Under the pieces are notes generated by a model, which did not search any database, was not told the DNA's origin, and saw only the letters and a list, made by a program, of their open reading frames with translations. From Tabrizicola sp. (GTDB taxonomy: Bacteria > Pseudomonadota > Alphaproteobacteria > Rhodobacterales > Rhodobacteraceae), in assembly GCF_016792905.1 (NCBI RefSeq), contig NZ_JAEULP010000079.1, positions 1 to 64,000 on the forward strand: a stretch of DNA of 64,000 nucleotides. Direction: 5' to 3'. Position numbers and translations under genes: made by a program. Positions 26,625 to 36,585 of the stretch are shown piece after piece (position 1 is the stretch's first letter; every line of letters starts with the position of its first letter).

Positions 26625-27320
26625 TCAGTCCACCCGCGCCGCCGCCAGGATCTCGGCCGGCCCGGCCGTCTGCACGATCACCGCGCCCGGCTCGTCTCCG
26701 GGATAGGGCGCGGTCACTTCCAGCGGAGCCGTGCCGCCCCAATCCTCCAGCCGCTCCCACGAGGTGACGATGTTGCGATAGGTGATGGTCTTCCCCGCAT
26801 TCTCGCCGCGCTCGATCGTCACCGTTTCCTCGGGGTTGTAGCGCACGAGCTGCACCCGAACCGGCTCGGTCAGCGGCGGATCGGCCTCGGCCCGGATCAC
26901 CAGCCTGTCGCCCTCGCGCGTCACCGTCAGCCGGACCGGCGTGCCCGCCGCCAGATGGTCGCGCAGCCGCTCGGCGGTTTCCTCCGGCGCGTAGCCCTCG
27001 ATTCGGTCCACCCCGCCGATGATCAGCTGCGGCGTGTAGATCGTCCGCGACCCCGCCGCCTTGGCATAGTCACGCTGGCGGTCGGTGAACTTCCCTTGAG
27101 CGAAATGGTCTTCCCAGCCGATGTAGTCCCAGTAGTCGACATGCAGCGCCAATGGCAGGATGCGGGGGTCGGAGGCCAGCATCGCCAGGAACTCATCGGC
27201 GGGCGGGCATGAGGAACAGCCTTGCGAGGTGAAGAGTTCCACCACCACCACCGGCTCGGCCTGGACCTGTGCCGTGGCCGCCAGCCAGAGGCCGCAAGCG
27301 GCGCTGACGAAATGTCGCAT
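26625..27320 (-). CDS. Exported DUF1223 thioredoxin-fold protein
   Basis: A 231-residue exported protein. The signal peptide is MRHFVSAACGLWLAATAQVQA with mature start at EPVVVVELFTSQGCSSCPPADEFLAML, the hallmark of DUF1223: a thioredoxin-like fold with a CSSC pair. Further conserved text is LALHVDYWDYIGWEDHFAQGKFTDRQRDYAKA and YTPQLIIGGVDRIEGY. A redox role in the periplasm is suggested by the fold but is not proven. It is convergent with ptsP and divergent from acnA. Confidence 0.88.
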   Translation of the reverse strand: MRHFVSAACGLWLAATAQVQAEPVVVVELFTSQGCSSCPPADEFLAMLASDPRILPLALHVDYWDYIGWEDHFAQGKFTDRQRDYAKAAGSRTIYTPQLIIGGVDRIEGYAPEETAERLRDHLAAGTPVRLTVTREGDRLVIRAEADPPLTEPVRVQLVRYNPEETVTIERGENAGKTITYRNIVTSWERLEDWGGTAPLEVTAPYPGDEPGAVIVQTAGPAEILAAARVD

Positions 27321-27390
27321 GTCGCGTATCCTGATCCTTGGTCCCCTCCGCTGTTATAGGGATGCCAAAACGCACGAGCCAATCAAGGTT

Positions 27391-27420
27391 TTGCGAGAGA
27401 GCTGTCATCTGTCGTATGAA
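27391..27420 (+). promoter_or_regulatory. Candidate promoter for acnA
   Basis: TTGCGA (27391-27396), an 18-base spacer and TATGAA (27415-27420) lie in the 183-base gap between the divergent DUF1223 and acnA genes, 84 bases before the acnA ATG. The boxes are only moderately close to consensus. A GGGAG ribosome binding site sits 8-12 bases before the ATG. Confidence 0.35.
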
Positions 27421-27503
27421 AGCCACGCCGAGGGGCTGGATATTCGGCATACAATGGTATACAACGCGCGCAGCAGCCGCCTTTCCTTACTGGGAGCCAC
27501 GAT

Positions 27504-30251
<2,748 letters not shown>

Positions 30252-30278
30252 TTTCGGAAACGGATTGTTTCGACCGAG

Positions 30279-30316
30279 GGCCCGGGCAACCCCTGGGCCT
30301 TCACCTTTTGTTCTTG
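30279..30316 (+). terminator. Probable terminator of acnA
   Basis: GGCCCGGG (30279-30286) pairs with CCTGGGCC (30292-30299) with one G-T wobble, and TTCACCTTTTGTTCTT follows. The position, 28 bases after the acnA stop, fits transcription ending there. The T tract is interrupted, so strength is uncertain. Confidence 0.6.
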
Positions 30317-30361
30317 TCTTCGCGCGCAGTCTGACGACACCCCAGCCAGAAGGCGCCGAAC

Positions 30362-30493
30362 ATGTCCGACCGCTTCCCGCCGCTTCGCCCGCAAGCCCCG
30401 CAATCTGTCAGGCGGGCGCCGCCGGGCACTGCCGCCATCGACATGACTGTCCTCGCCGCTCTGGTCTTCCTCGCTGCCCTTGCGCTGCTGTGA
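30362..30493 (+). CDS. Possible small membrane protein (43 residues)
   Basis: A short open frame encoding a basic N-terminal half (MSDRFPPLRPQAPQSVRRAP) and a C-terminal hydrophobic helix (MTVLAALVFLAALALL, immediately before the stop). An AGAAGG sequence 8 bases upstream of the ATG is a good ribosome binding site. The pattern of a positively charged tail and a single helix is typical of small membrane proteins. Against it, nothing else supports coding and it lies downstream of the acnA terminator. I do not recognise a family. Confidence 0.4.
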   Translation: MSDRFPPLRPQAPQSVRRAPPGTAAIDMTVLAALVFLAALALL

Positions 30494-30511
30494 CGGGACC
30501 GGTCGCGACTC

Positions 30512-30558
30512 GTAGGGTGGGTCGTTCTGCGCCGAAAGACGCAGGTTGACCCACCATC
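30512..30558 (+). repeat. GTAGGGTG-type inverted repeat, copy 1
   Basis: After the leader CGTAGG, GGTGGGTC (30516-30523) pairs with GACCCACC (30548-30555). Inside it CTGCG (30527-30531) pairs with CGCAG (30540-30544), so it forms a long two-part hairpin. A second element with the same CGTAGGGTG leader and a shorter hairpin is at 54608-54630. This kind of intergenic palindrome is dispersed in many proteobacterial genomes. Confidence 0.55.
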
Positions 30559-30635
30559 GAGGTGTTAAGAAAATCTGAACGTCCGCGGATATCCCATTGA
30601 TTTCCTTGGGTCCAAAAATCTGTCCACCGTGGACA

Positions 30636-31175
30636 TCACTTCTGCCCGTCCAGCGCCTTCTCAAGTTCCGGCACGAAACGGGTCTCGTAATCGGTCCCGA
30701 CAAGCGGCCCGACGAAGCGGAAAAGGACGGTCCCGTCGCCGCCCACGATGAAGGTCTCCGGCGGGGCCGTGACCCCCCATTCCACCCGGTTCCGCCCGTT
30801 CGGGTCGGTCGCGACGCCGAGGAACGGGTTGCCCTCCTCGGCCAGGTATTCCACCGCCTTCGCGTCGTCATCCATGATGTTGACGCCGCCCACCCGCACC
30901 CCGTCGGCGGCCATCTGTTTCAGGACCGGATGCTCGGCCCGGCAGGGCGGGCACCAGGTGGCCCAGAAATTGACCACCGTCACCTTGCCGGTCTTCAGCT
31001 CGGCATCCGACAGGCCCGGAATGCCGGGCAGCGTGGTCAGGGGCAGCGCAGGCGCCGGATGGCCGACGAAGACCGACTTCAGCTCACCCGGGTTCTCCCG
31101 GTACATCCCCGCGTAGAACAACCCCGCCAGCCCCGCGAAGAGGACCGGCGGCACGACCATCAGCCATCTAGCCAT
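30636..31175 (-). CDS. ccmG: Cytochrome c biogenesis thiol reductase CcmG/DsbE
   Basis: Membrane-anchored periplasmic thioredoxin of the cytochrome c maturation system, 179 residues. It has one N-terminal membrane helix (VPPVLFAGLAGLFYAGMY) and the active site in VTVVNFWATWCPPCRAEHPVL. The CcmG-type segments GVTAPPETFIVGGDGTVLFRFVGPL and the preceding GVNIMDDDAKAVEYLAEEGNPF are present. It keeps apocytochrome c cysteines reduced so heme can attach. The start overlaps the ccmD end by 8 bases. A short inverted repeat (30622-30634) followed by a T tract on the minus strand just after the stop could end the ccm transcript. Confidence 0.95.
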   Translation of the reverse strand: MARWLMVVPPVLFAGLAGLFYAGMYRENPGELKSVFVGHPAPALPLTTLPGIPGLSDAELKTGKVTVVNFWATWCPPCRAEHPVLKQMAADGVRVGGVNIMDDDAKAVEYLAEEGNPFLGVATDPNGRNRVEWGVTAPPETFIVGGDGTVLFRFVGPLVGTDYETRFVPELEKALDGQK

Positions 31176-31326
31176 CCGTCTTCCCCTGCCGCGCCTCGAC
31201 CTCGGCCAGCGCCCGTTTCATCCGCGCCGACTGCCAGAGCGTCAGCCCGACCAGCGCCGCGATCAGAAGGGCCGTCGCCAGATAGGACCCCAGCACCGCC
31301 CCCGCGTATTTCCCCAAGTCCGGCAT
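31168..31326 (-). CDS. ccmD: Heme exporter protein D
   Basis: A 52-residue protein that is easily missed because it is nested between two longer genes. The sequence starts MPDLGKYAGAVLGSYLATALLIAALVGLTLW and continues QSARMKRALAEVEARQG, which is the CcmD pattern: one membrane helix with a charged cytoplasmic tail. CcmD helps release holo-CcmE from the CcmABC heme-handling complex. The ATG overlaps the ccmC stop (TGATG), and its end overlaps ccmG by 8 bases. Confidence 0.92.
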   Translation of the reverse strand: MPDLGKYAGAVLGSYLATALLIAALVGLTLWQSARMKRALAEVEARQGKTDG

Positions 31327-32054
31327 CACGCCACCCTTTCCCGCGCCAGAAGCGCCTTCAGCCGCCGCGAGCGGATTTCCGTCCGCGTCCGCAGCAGGAC
31401 CATGGTCACGAACAGAAGGATGAACCCCGCGATGCAGACCAGAAGCGGCAGCCAGAACACATCCGCCACGTTCTCCTTCTCGTCCATCGACAGCGACGCC
31501 CCCTGATGCAGCCCTTGGTTCCAGAACAGCACCGCATAGCGGGAAAGGAGCGCAAAGACCGACCCGACAAGGCAAAGGATCGAGGTCAGGTCGGCCGCGG
31601 TATCCGGGTCCTCGATCGCCGACCACAGCGCCATGTAGCCGAAATAGAACAGCGTCAGGATCAGGAACGAGGTCAGCCGCGGGTCCCAGGCCCACCAGGT
31701 CCCCCACATCGGCTGGCCCCAGAGCGCCCCCGTGACCAGCGCAATCAGGGTGAAGGTCAGGCCCACAGGTGCTGCGGCCTTGGCGGCGAGCGCCGAGACA
31801 TGGTGGCGGCGGACGATCCAGACCAGCGATGTGACCAGCATCATCCCCCAGGCATTGATCGCCATCATCGCGGCGGGGACGTGCAGGTAGATGATCTTGA
31901 CGGTCGCGCCCTGCTTGTAGTCGTCCGGCGTGAAGAAGAAGCCCCAGACAAGGCCGGTGACGAGAAGCGCCAGCGTCAGCCCCACCACCCAGGGCAAGGC
32001 CCGGGCCGAGGTCTCCATGAACTTCTTCGGGTTCGCATATTCCCAGATCGACAT
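31326..32054 (-). CDS. ccmC: Heme exporter protein C
   Basis: Six-helix inner membrane protein that presents heme to CcmE, 242 residues. The tryptophan-rich heme motif reads WGQPMWGTWWAWDPRLTSFLIL, flanked by the conserved histidines in VKIIYLHVPAAMMAINAWG and VRRHHVSALAAKAAAPVG. I chose the ATG at 32054 (MSIWEYANPKKFM). The open frame runs upstream to 32243 but that extension would lie in ccmB. The gene is followed without a gap by ccmD. Confidence 0.95.
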   Translation of the reverse strand: MSIWEYANPKKFMETSARALPWVVGLTLALLVTGLVWGFFFTPDDYKQGATVKIIYLHVPAAMMAINAWGMMLVTSLVWIVRRHHVSALAAKAAAPVGLTFTLIALVTGALWGQPMWGTWWAWDPRLTSFLILTLFYFGYMALWSAIEDPDTAADLTSILCLVGSVFALLSRYAVLFWNQGLHQGASLSMDEKENVADVFWLPLLVCIAGFILLFVTMVLLRTRTEIRSRRLKALLARERVA

Positions 32055-32109
32055 GGGGGTTCGCCTATCCTGTTCCGGGTTGCCGCTCAACACACCATCG
32101 CGCGATACC

Positions 32110-32766
32110 TCAGCGCAGATTGACGCGGATCGCGCTGGCGGCCGCAAAGGGAAGGAGCGCCGCCGCGCCAAGGCTGATCGCACCGAGGAGCGCGAGCGGG
32201 GTCGCCAGTGCCATGCCTTCCGCCCCGCGCCGCACGACCTCACCGCCGAAGATCAGGGTTGGGACATAGAGCGGGAGGACGAGGAGGCTGAGGAGGAGGC
32301 CGCCCCGGCGCAGGCCCACGGTGATCGCCGCGCCGAAGGCCCCGATCACCGAGAGCGCCGGGGTGCCGAGGAGGAGCGTGAGGACAAGCCAGGAATAGCC
32401 GCCCGCAGGCAGGTTCAAGAGGACCGCAAGGCCCGGTGCGATGACGGTCAGCGGCAGCCCCGTGACCAGCCAGTGCGCCAGCGCCTTGATCGCCACCACC
32501 GCCTCCAGCGGGATCGGCGCGGTGGCGAGAAGGTCGAGCGAGCCGTCCTCGTGGTCCAGCGCGAAGATGCGGTCGAGCGAAAGGAGGCAGGCAAGGAGCG
32601 CGCCAACCCAAAGGATGCCGGGGGCGATGCGGCCCAGCATCCCGCCTTCGGGGCCGACGCCGAGCGGCACCAGGACGGAGAGGAGGAAGAAGAACGCGAG
32701 CCCGAGCCCGAAGCCGCCGCCCGAGCGGAAGGCAAGCCGCAGGTCGCGCAGGAGAAGCGCCTTCAT
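32110..32766 (-). CDS. ccmB: Heme exporter protein B
   Basis: Integral membrane subunit of the CcmAB ABC transporter in cytochrome c maturation, 218 residues with six hydrophobic segments. Family patterns: LLLRDLRLAFRSGGGFGLGLAFFFLLSVLVPLGVGPE, APGILWVGALLACLLSLDRIFALDHEDGSLDLL, PLEAVVAIKALAHWLVTGLPL and LLLSLLVLPLYVPTLIFGG. Its start overlaps the ccmA end by 4 bases. Confidence 0.95.
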   Translation of the reverse strand: MKALLLRDLRLAFRSGGGFGLGLAFFFLLSVLVPLGVGPEGGMLGRIAPGILWVGALLACLLSLDRIFALDHEDGSLDLLATAPIPLEAVVAIKALAHWLVTGLPLTVIAPGLAVLLNLPAGGYSWLVLTLLLGTPALSVIGAFGAAITVGLRRGGLLLSLLVLPLYVPTLIFGGEVVRRGAEGMALATPLALLGAISLGAAALLPFAAASAIRVNLR

Positions 32767-33377
32767 GCGAAAGCCTCGTCGAAGCCCGTGCTCTGGATAT
32801 CGCGGGCGCGGTGCGGGTCGAGGTCGAGCACCGTCGCCTCGGGCAGGCCAAGATCGACATGGGTGGCGATGACGGCCAGGCCGCCCTTCGCCAGATGGTC
32901 CCGCACCACATCGGCGAAGAGCGCGACCGAAGCGACGTCAAGGCTAACGGTGGGCTCGTCCAGCAGCCAGACCGGGCGGCCCGTGACCAGAAGCCGCGCA
33001 AGGCCCAGGCGGCGCTTCTGCCCGGCAGACAGTTCTCCGGCGCGGCGGCGAGTCAACTGAGTGAGGTTCAGCGCGGTCATCGCATGGTCGATGCCGGGGC
33101 CGCCGTAGATGCTGGACCAGAAGGCGAGGTTCTCGGTCACGGTCAGGGTGGATTTCAGCCCGTCGGCATGGGCGGCATAGGCGACACTGTCGGGGGGCAG
33201 GTCGTAGCTGCCCTCGGCAGGGGGTTGCAGGCCCGCGAGCGTGCGCAGGAGCGTGGTCTTGCCTGACCCGTTGGGCCCGCGCAGGATCAGGGCCTGGCCG
33301 GGATGGACGGCGAGGGTCAGGCCGCGCAGCACCGTGACGCCGCCCCGGGCCACCGAAAGATTGGACAGGCTCAACAT
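32763..33377 (-). CDS. ccmA: Heme exporter ATP-binding protein A
   Basis: ATPase subunit of the CcmABCD complex, 204 residues. Walker A LRGPNGSGKTTLLRTLAG, signature LSAGQKRRLGLARLL, and Walker B PVWLLDEPTVSLD are all intact. ATP hydrolysis drives release of holo-CcmE from CcmC. It is the first gene of the leftward ccmA-B-C-D-G cluster. The remaining cytochrome c maturation genes (ccmE, F, H) are not in the window. Confidence 0.95.
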   Translation of the reverse strand: MLSLSNLSVARGGVTVLRGLTLAVHPGQALILRGPNGSGKTTLLRTLAGLQPPAEGSYDLPPDSVAYAAHADGLKSTLTVTENLAFWSSIYGGPGIDHAMTALNLTQLTRRRAGELSAGQKRRLGLARLLVTGRPVWLLDEPTVSLDVASVALFADVVRDHLAKGGLAVIATHVDLGLPEATVLDLDPHRARDIQSTGFDEAFA

Positions 33378-33446
33378 GGGCGAAGGCCTAGCCGATAGGG
33401 CCGCGCGGGAAAAGGGGATTGGTCAAGTCGTCCGACCTTTGTCGCG

Positions 33447-35024
33447 TCAGCCCCAGTCGCCCAGCAGGATGTTCCTTGTCACCACCTCGACCGGGCGCTC
33501 CCTCGCGATCAGGCCCGCCACCCATTCACAGGACCCGGCGTTGTAGACCGCCCCCCTGCCCCGGCGATACTCCGCCATGCAGCCATTGCCCCGGCTCGCA
33601 AGGCCCAGGGTCTCGGGGGTGATTTCGCCGTAGATGGTCTGGGCCACCTCTTCGGCGTCGAGGGTGCCGATGAAATAGTCCATGTCATGCGGGCCGGTGT
33701 GGTGCGACAGCGTGGTGGCGGGCGACAGGCCGACGATGGTCAGTTCCCCCTCCAGCCCCGTGCCCTCGGCGGCGTGGGGCAGGCCCTTGCGGGTTTCGTA
33801 GTCGATGCCGTCCACCTCGTAGCCGAAGATTTTCGAGGACGCACCCAGCACATCGCCATAGCCAAGCCCGGTGCCCTTGAGCGACCAGTGGTCGGGACGA
33901 TAGACGGTGAATCCGCCCGAGCCGTGCGCGGCGCAGCGGCTCCACCCGGCATAGACGCCCATGCTGCCGGTCAGGCCCATAGTGGCCACGGCGGGTCGGC
34001 GGGCCTGCGGGTGGTCCCAGTAGCTGGTCAGCCGGTCGGTCGCGCCCAAGGGGTCCTCCGCCTCGGCCCGGGTCTTGTAGCAGGTCTGGGTGGTCAGGTC
34101 GGCGGAGAGCCGGGTCTGCCAGAAGAAGTTGCCGCCGAAGCGGGCGAGTTGGCCGCCGCGGTCGAGCCAGGCCTCCAGATGGTCGCGCATCTCCCAGGTC
34201 CAGTATTCGTCATGGCCGACGATCACGGCGCGGGGATAGCCGTCGAGGAGTTGGGGGTCGGCGTGCAGGTCGTGCTGGGTGAAACAATCGAGCGGGATGC
34301 CCTGAGCCTCGCACCAAAGCGCGAAGGGCCGCTCGAAGGCCGCCCAGCCGGAGGAGGCGTATTTCTTCGAAATCCCGTTCGCGCGGGCATAGTCCATGTG
34401 CGGATAGCGCGGGCGGCTGAGAAGCGGCGATGCATGGGGAATACGCGGCGCATCTTCGGGCCAGCGGACGAAGCCCGTGGCCCAGGGGCGAAGCAGGCTG
34501 ACCTCTCCGGCGAAATCGCCGCCCGAAGGACCGGTCAGGCCCTGATAGTGGTTCGACCCGCCCCAGTCATTGTAGGCGCACCAGGTTCCGGTCGCGAGGA
34601 TCAGGGCAAGCTTCGCCGTGGGTTTCGCCGGTTTCAGGACGAACATGCCCCGGCTTTCGTGGCCCTCGATGGACAGGGTGATGGCATGGACGCCGCTCGG
34701 CCAGTCGCCGGGGATCACCGTCTCGAAGACGACGGGCCAGCCGCAGCCCTTGACCGAACAATCGGCGGGCGTGGGGGCGAAGCGGGTGGGAATCGTGGTT
34801 TGCAGCACAGGTTGCGGCGTCAGCCCGTCACGGATGATGGTAAGCCGCGCCTCGGGCGCGCTCGACATGGCGTGCAGGCGCAGCGTGTCGCCCGGCTTGT
34901 AGGACAGCGCGGCCGTATAACCCCAGACCTGCGGGCGCGCGGGGTCGCTTGAAGCCATCTCATAGTAATGCCCGGTGACGGGATCGCCGTCGTCGAACGG
35001 GCCGGTGACGAAAAAGCCCTGCAT
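33447..35024 (-). CDS. N,N-dimethylformamidase large-subunit-like protein
   Basis: A 525-residue protein resembling the large (beta) subunit of N,N-dimethylformamidase. The C-terminal domain has LATGTWCAYNDWGGSNHYQG, GHDEYWTWEMRDHLEAWLDRGGQLARFGGNFFWQTRL, SRCAAHGSGGFTVYRPDHWSLKGTGLGYGD and the tail GNGCMAEYRRGRGAVYNAGSCEWVAGL, all typical of that family. The N-terminal part has a beta-sandwich look (GDTLRLHAMSSAPEARLTIIRDG). Known enzymes also need a ~15-kDa small subunit, which I do not find next to it, so the substrate and even the activity are open. I chose ATG 35024 with GGGAG upstream; the frame extends to 35186 without supporting features. It is divergent from the FAD oxidoreductase. 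Confidence 0.85.
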   Translation of the reverse strand: MQGFFVTGPFDDGDPVTGHYYEMASSDPARPQVWGYTAALSYKPGDTLRLHAMSSAPEARLTIIRDGLTPQPVLQTTIPTRFAPTPADCSVKGCGWPVVFETVIPGDWPSGVHAITLSIEGHESRGMFVLKPAKPTAKLALILATGTWCAYNDWGGSNHYQGLTGPSGGDFAGEVSLLRPWATGFVRWPEDAPRIPHASPLLSRPRYPHMDYARANGISKKYASSGWAAFERPFALWCEAQGIPLDCFTQHDLHADPQLLDGYPRAVIVGHDEYWTWEMRDHLEAWLDRGGQLARFGGNFFWQTRLSADLTTQTCYKTRAEAEDPLGATDRLTSYWDHPQARRPAVATMGLTGSMGVYAGWSRCAAHGSGGFTVYRPDHWSLKGTGLGYGDVLGASSKIFGYEVDGIDYETRKGLPHAAEGTGLEGELTIVGLSPATTLSHHTGPHDMDYFIGTLDAEEVAQTIYGEITPETLGLASRGNGCMAEYRRGRGAVYNAGSCEWVAGLIARERPVEVVTRNILLGDWG

Positions 35025-35120
35025 GTATCGCTCCCTGCTTTTCCCGCAGCATCGGCGGGGAGTGGGCCCTTGGCAACGGGGCAGGACGCCGCTTGGCCCT
35101 TGAAATGCGGCGGGGGCTGT

Positions 35121-35146
35121 GTCTCCCTTTGGGCCAAAAGGGGGAC
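35121..35146 (+). promoter_or_regulatory. Hairpin sequestering the ribosome binding site of the FAD oxidoreductase
   Basis: GTCTCCCTTT (35121-35130) can pair over ten positions with AAAGGGGGAC (35137-35146), with one G-U wobble and a six-base loop. The 3' arm contains the AGGGGGA Shine-Dalgarno sequence, and the ATG begins at 35149. In RNA this would hide the ribosome binding site unless opened by a protein, ligand, temperature or upstream translation. It is a structural prediction only. Confidence 0.5.
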
Positions 35147-35148
35147 GC

Positions 35149-36522
35149 ATGCGGATCGGGGACGTTTCTTTCTGGTATGCCGACATCGGCCTGCCCTACC
35201 GCCGTGCGGCGCTGGCGGGCGACACCACGGCGGATGTTGCGATCATCGGGGCGGGCTATACCGGGCTTTGGACCGCCTACTACCTGAAGCGGGCCAATCC
35301 GGCGCTGGACGTTCTGGTGATCGAGAAGGACTTCGCGGGCTTCGGCGCCTCGGGGCGCAACGGCGGCTGGCTGACCGGCGGCTTCGCCTGGAACCACGCG
35401 CGCTATCTGGAGACATCCTCGGAGCATGCCGTCCGCGCGATGGTCGAGGCGATGAACGGCACGGTGGACGAGGTGATCCGCGTGGCCGAGGCCGAGGGGA
35501 TCGAGGCCGACATCCAGCGCACGGACGAGCTGATGGTGGCGACGAAGCCCGCGCAGGTCGGGCGGATGCGAGGAGAGGTGGCGCACCGGCGACACTGGGG
35601 CGAAGAGGGCCGGGTGTTCGAGATGAACGCCGCCGACCTGGCCCAGCGCATCCGCATCCCCGACGCCCTCGGGGCCATGGTGGTGACGAACGTGGCCCGG
35701 GTGCAGCCGGCGAAGCTGGTGCGGGGGCTCGCCAGGGCGGTAGAGCGGCTGGGGGTGCGGATCGTCGAGGGGACGGCGGTCACGGCGTTCGAGAAGGGCA
35801 TGGTCACGACCGACCACGGGACGGTGCGGGCCCCGGTGATCCTGCGCTGCACCGAAGGCTTCACCGCAGGACTGCCGGGACGCAAGCGGGAATGGCTGCC
35901 GATGAACTCGGCCCAGATCGCGACCGAACCGCTGCCGCCGGAGATCTGGGACCAGATCGGCTGGCAGGGTCAGGAGATCGTGGGGGATTTCGCCAATGCC
36001 TATTGCTACTGCCAACGCACCCGCGAGGGCCGCATCACCGTGGGCGCGCGGGGGGTGCCCTACCGTTTCGGCTCCAGCCTCGACACCAATGGCGCGCCCG
36101 ATGCCGAGACGATCCGGCGGCTGACGGCGATCCTGCACCGGCATTTCCCGGCTACCCGGGCAGCGAGGATCGACCATGCCTGGTGCGGCGTCCTGGGCGT
36201 GCCGCGCGACTGGTGCGCGACGGTCGGGCTTGATCCGGCCACCGGGCTTGGCTGGGCGGGAGGCTATGTCGGCGTCGGCGTCTCGACCTCGAACCTGGCC
36301 GGGCGGACACTGGCCGACCTCGCCCTTGGCCGCGACACCGACCTTGCGCACCTGCCCTGGGTCAACCGCCGGGTGAAGGACTGGGAGCCGGAGCCCTTCC
36401 GCTGGCTGGGCGTCCACGGCATGTATGCGCTCCTCAACGCCGCCGACCGGCAGGAGGACAGGCCCGGCGCCGGTCCGTCACGGCTGGCGGCGGCCGGGAA
36501 CTGGCTGACCGGGCGCGGATAG
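35149..36522 (+). CDS. FAD-dependent oxidoreductase (DAO family)
   Basis: A 457-residue flavin oxidase/dehydrogenase of the D-amino acid oxidase superfamily. The N-terminal dinucleotide-binding motif is DVAIIGAGYTGLWTAYYLKR, followed by VIEKDFAGFGASGRNGGWLTGG, which is characteristic of the gamma-glutamylputrescine oxidase (PuuB)-like branch. The C-terminal part contains DHAWCGVLGVPRDWCATVGLD then GWAGGYVGVGVSTSNLAGRTLADL. These enzymes oxidise amines or N-methyl amino acids. The substrate here cannot be decided from sequence alone, but divergence from a formamidase-like gene suggests a nitrogen-compound pathway. An RBS-sequestering hairpin precedes the start. Confidence 0.88.
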   Translation: MRIGDVSFWYADIGLPYRRAALAGDTTADVAIIGAGYTGLWTAYYLKRANPALDVLVIEKDFAGFGASGRNGGWLTGGFAWNHARYLETSSEHAVRAMVEAMNGTVDEVIRVAEAEGIEADIQRTDELMVATKPAQVGRMRGEVAHRRHWGEEGRVFEMNAADLAQRIRIPDALGAMVVTNVARVQPAKLVRGLARAVERLGVRIVEGTAVTAFEKGMVTTDHGTVRAPVILRCTEGFTAGLPGRKREWLPMNSAQIATEPLPPEIWDQIGWQGQEIVGDFANAYCYCQRTREGRITVGARGVPYRFGSSLDTNGAPDAETIRRLTAILHRHFPATRAARIDHAWCGVLGVPRDWCATVGLDPATGLGWAGGYVGVGVSTSNLAGRTLADLALGRDTDLAHLPWVNRRVKDWEPEPFRWLGVHGMYALLNAADRQEDRPGAGPSRLAAAGNWLTGRG

Positions 36523-36585
36523 CAATATTCGTTGCGCGCGCACCGGGTGCATGACAAAACCGTTGCAACACAGGGGGAGAGAACC

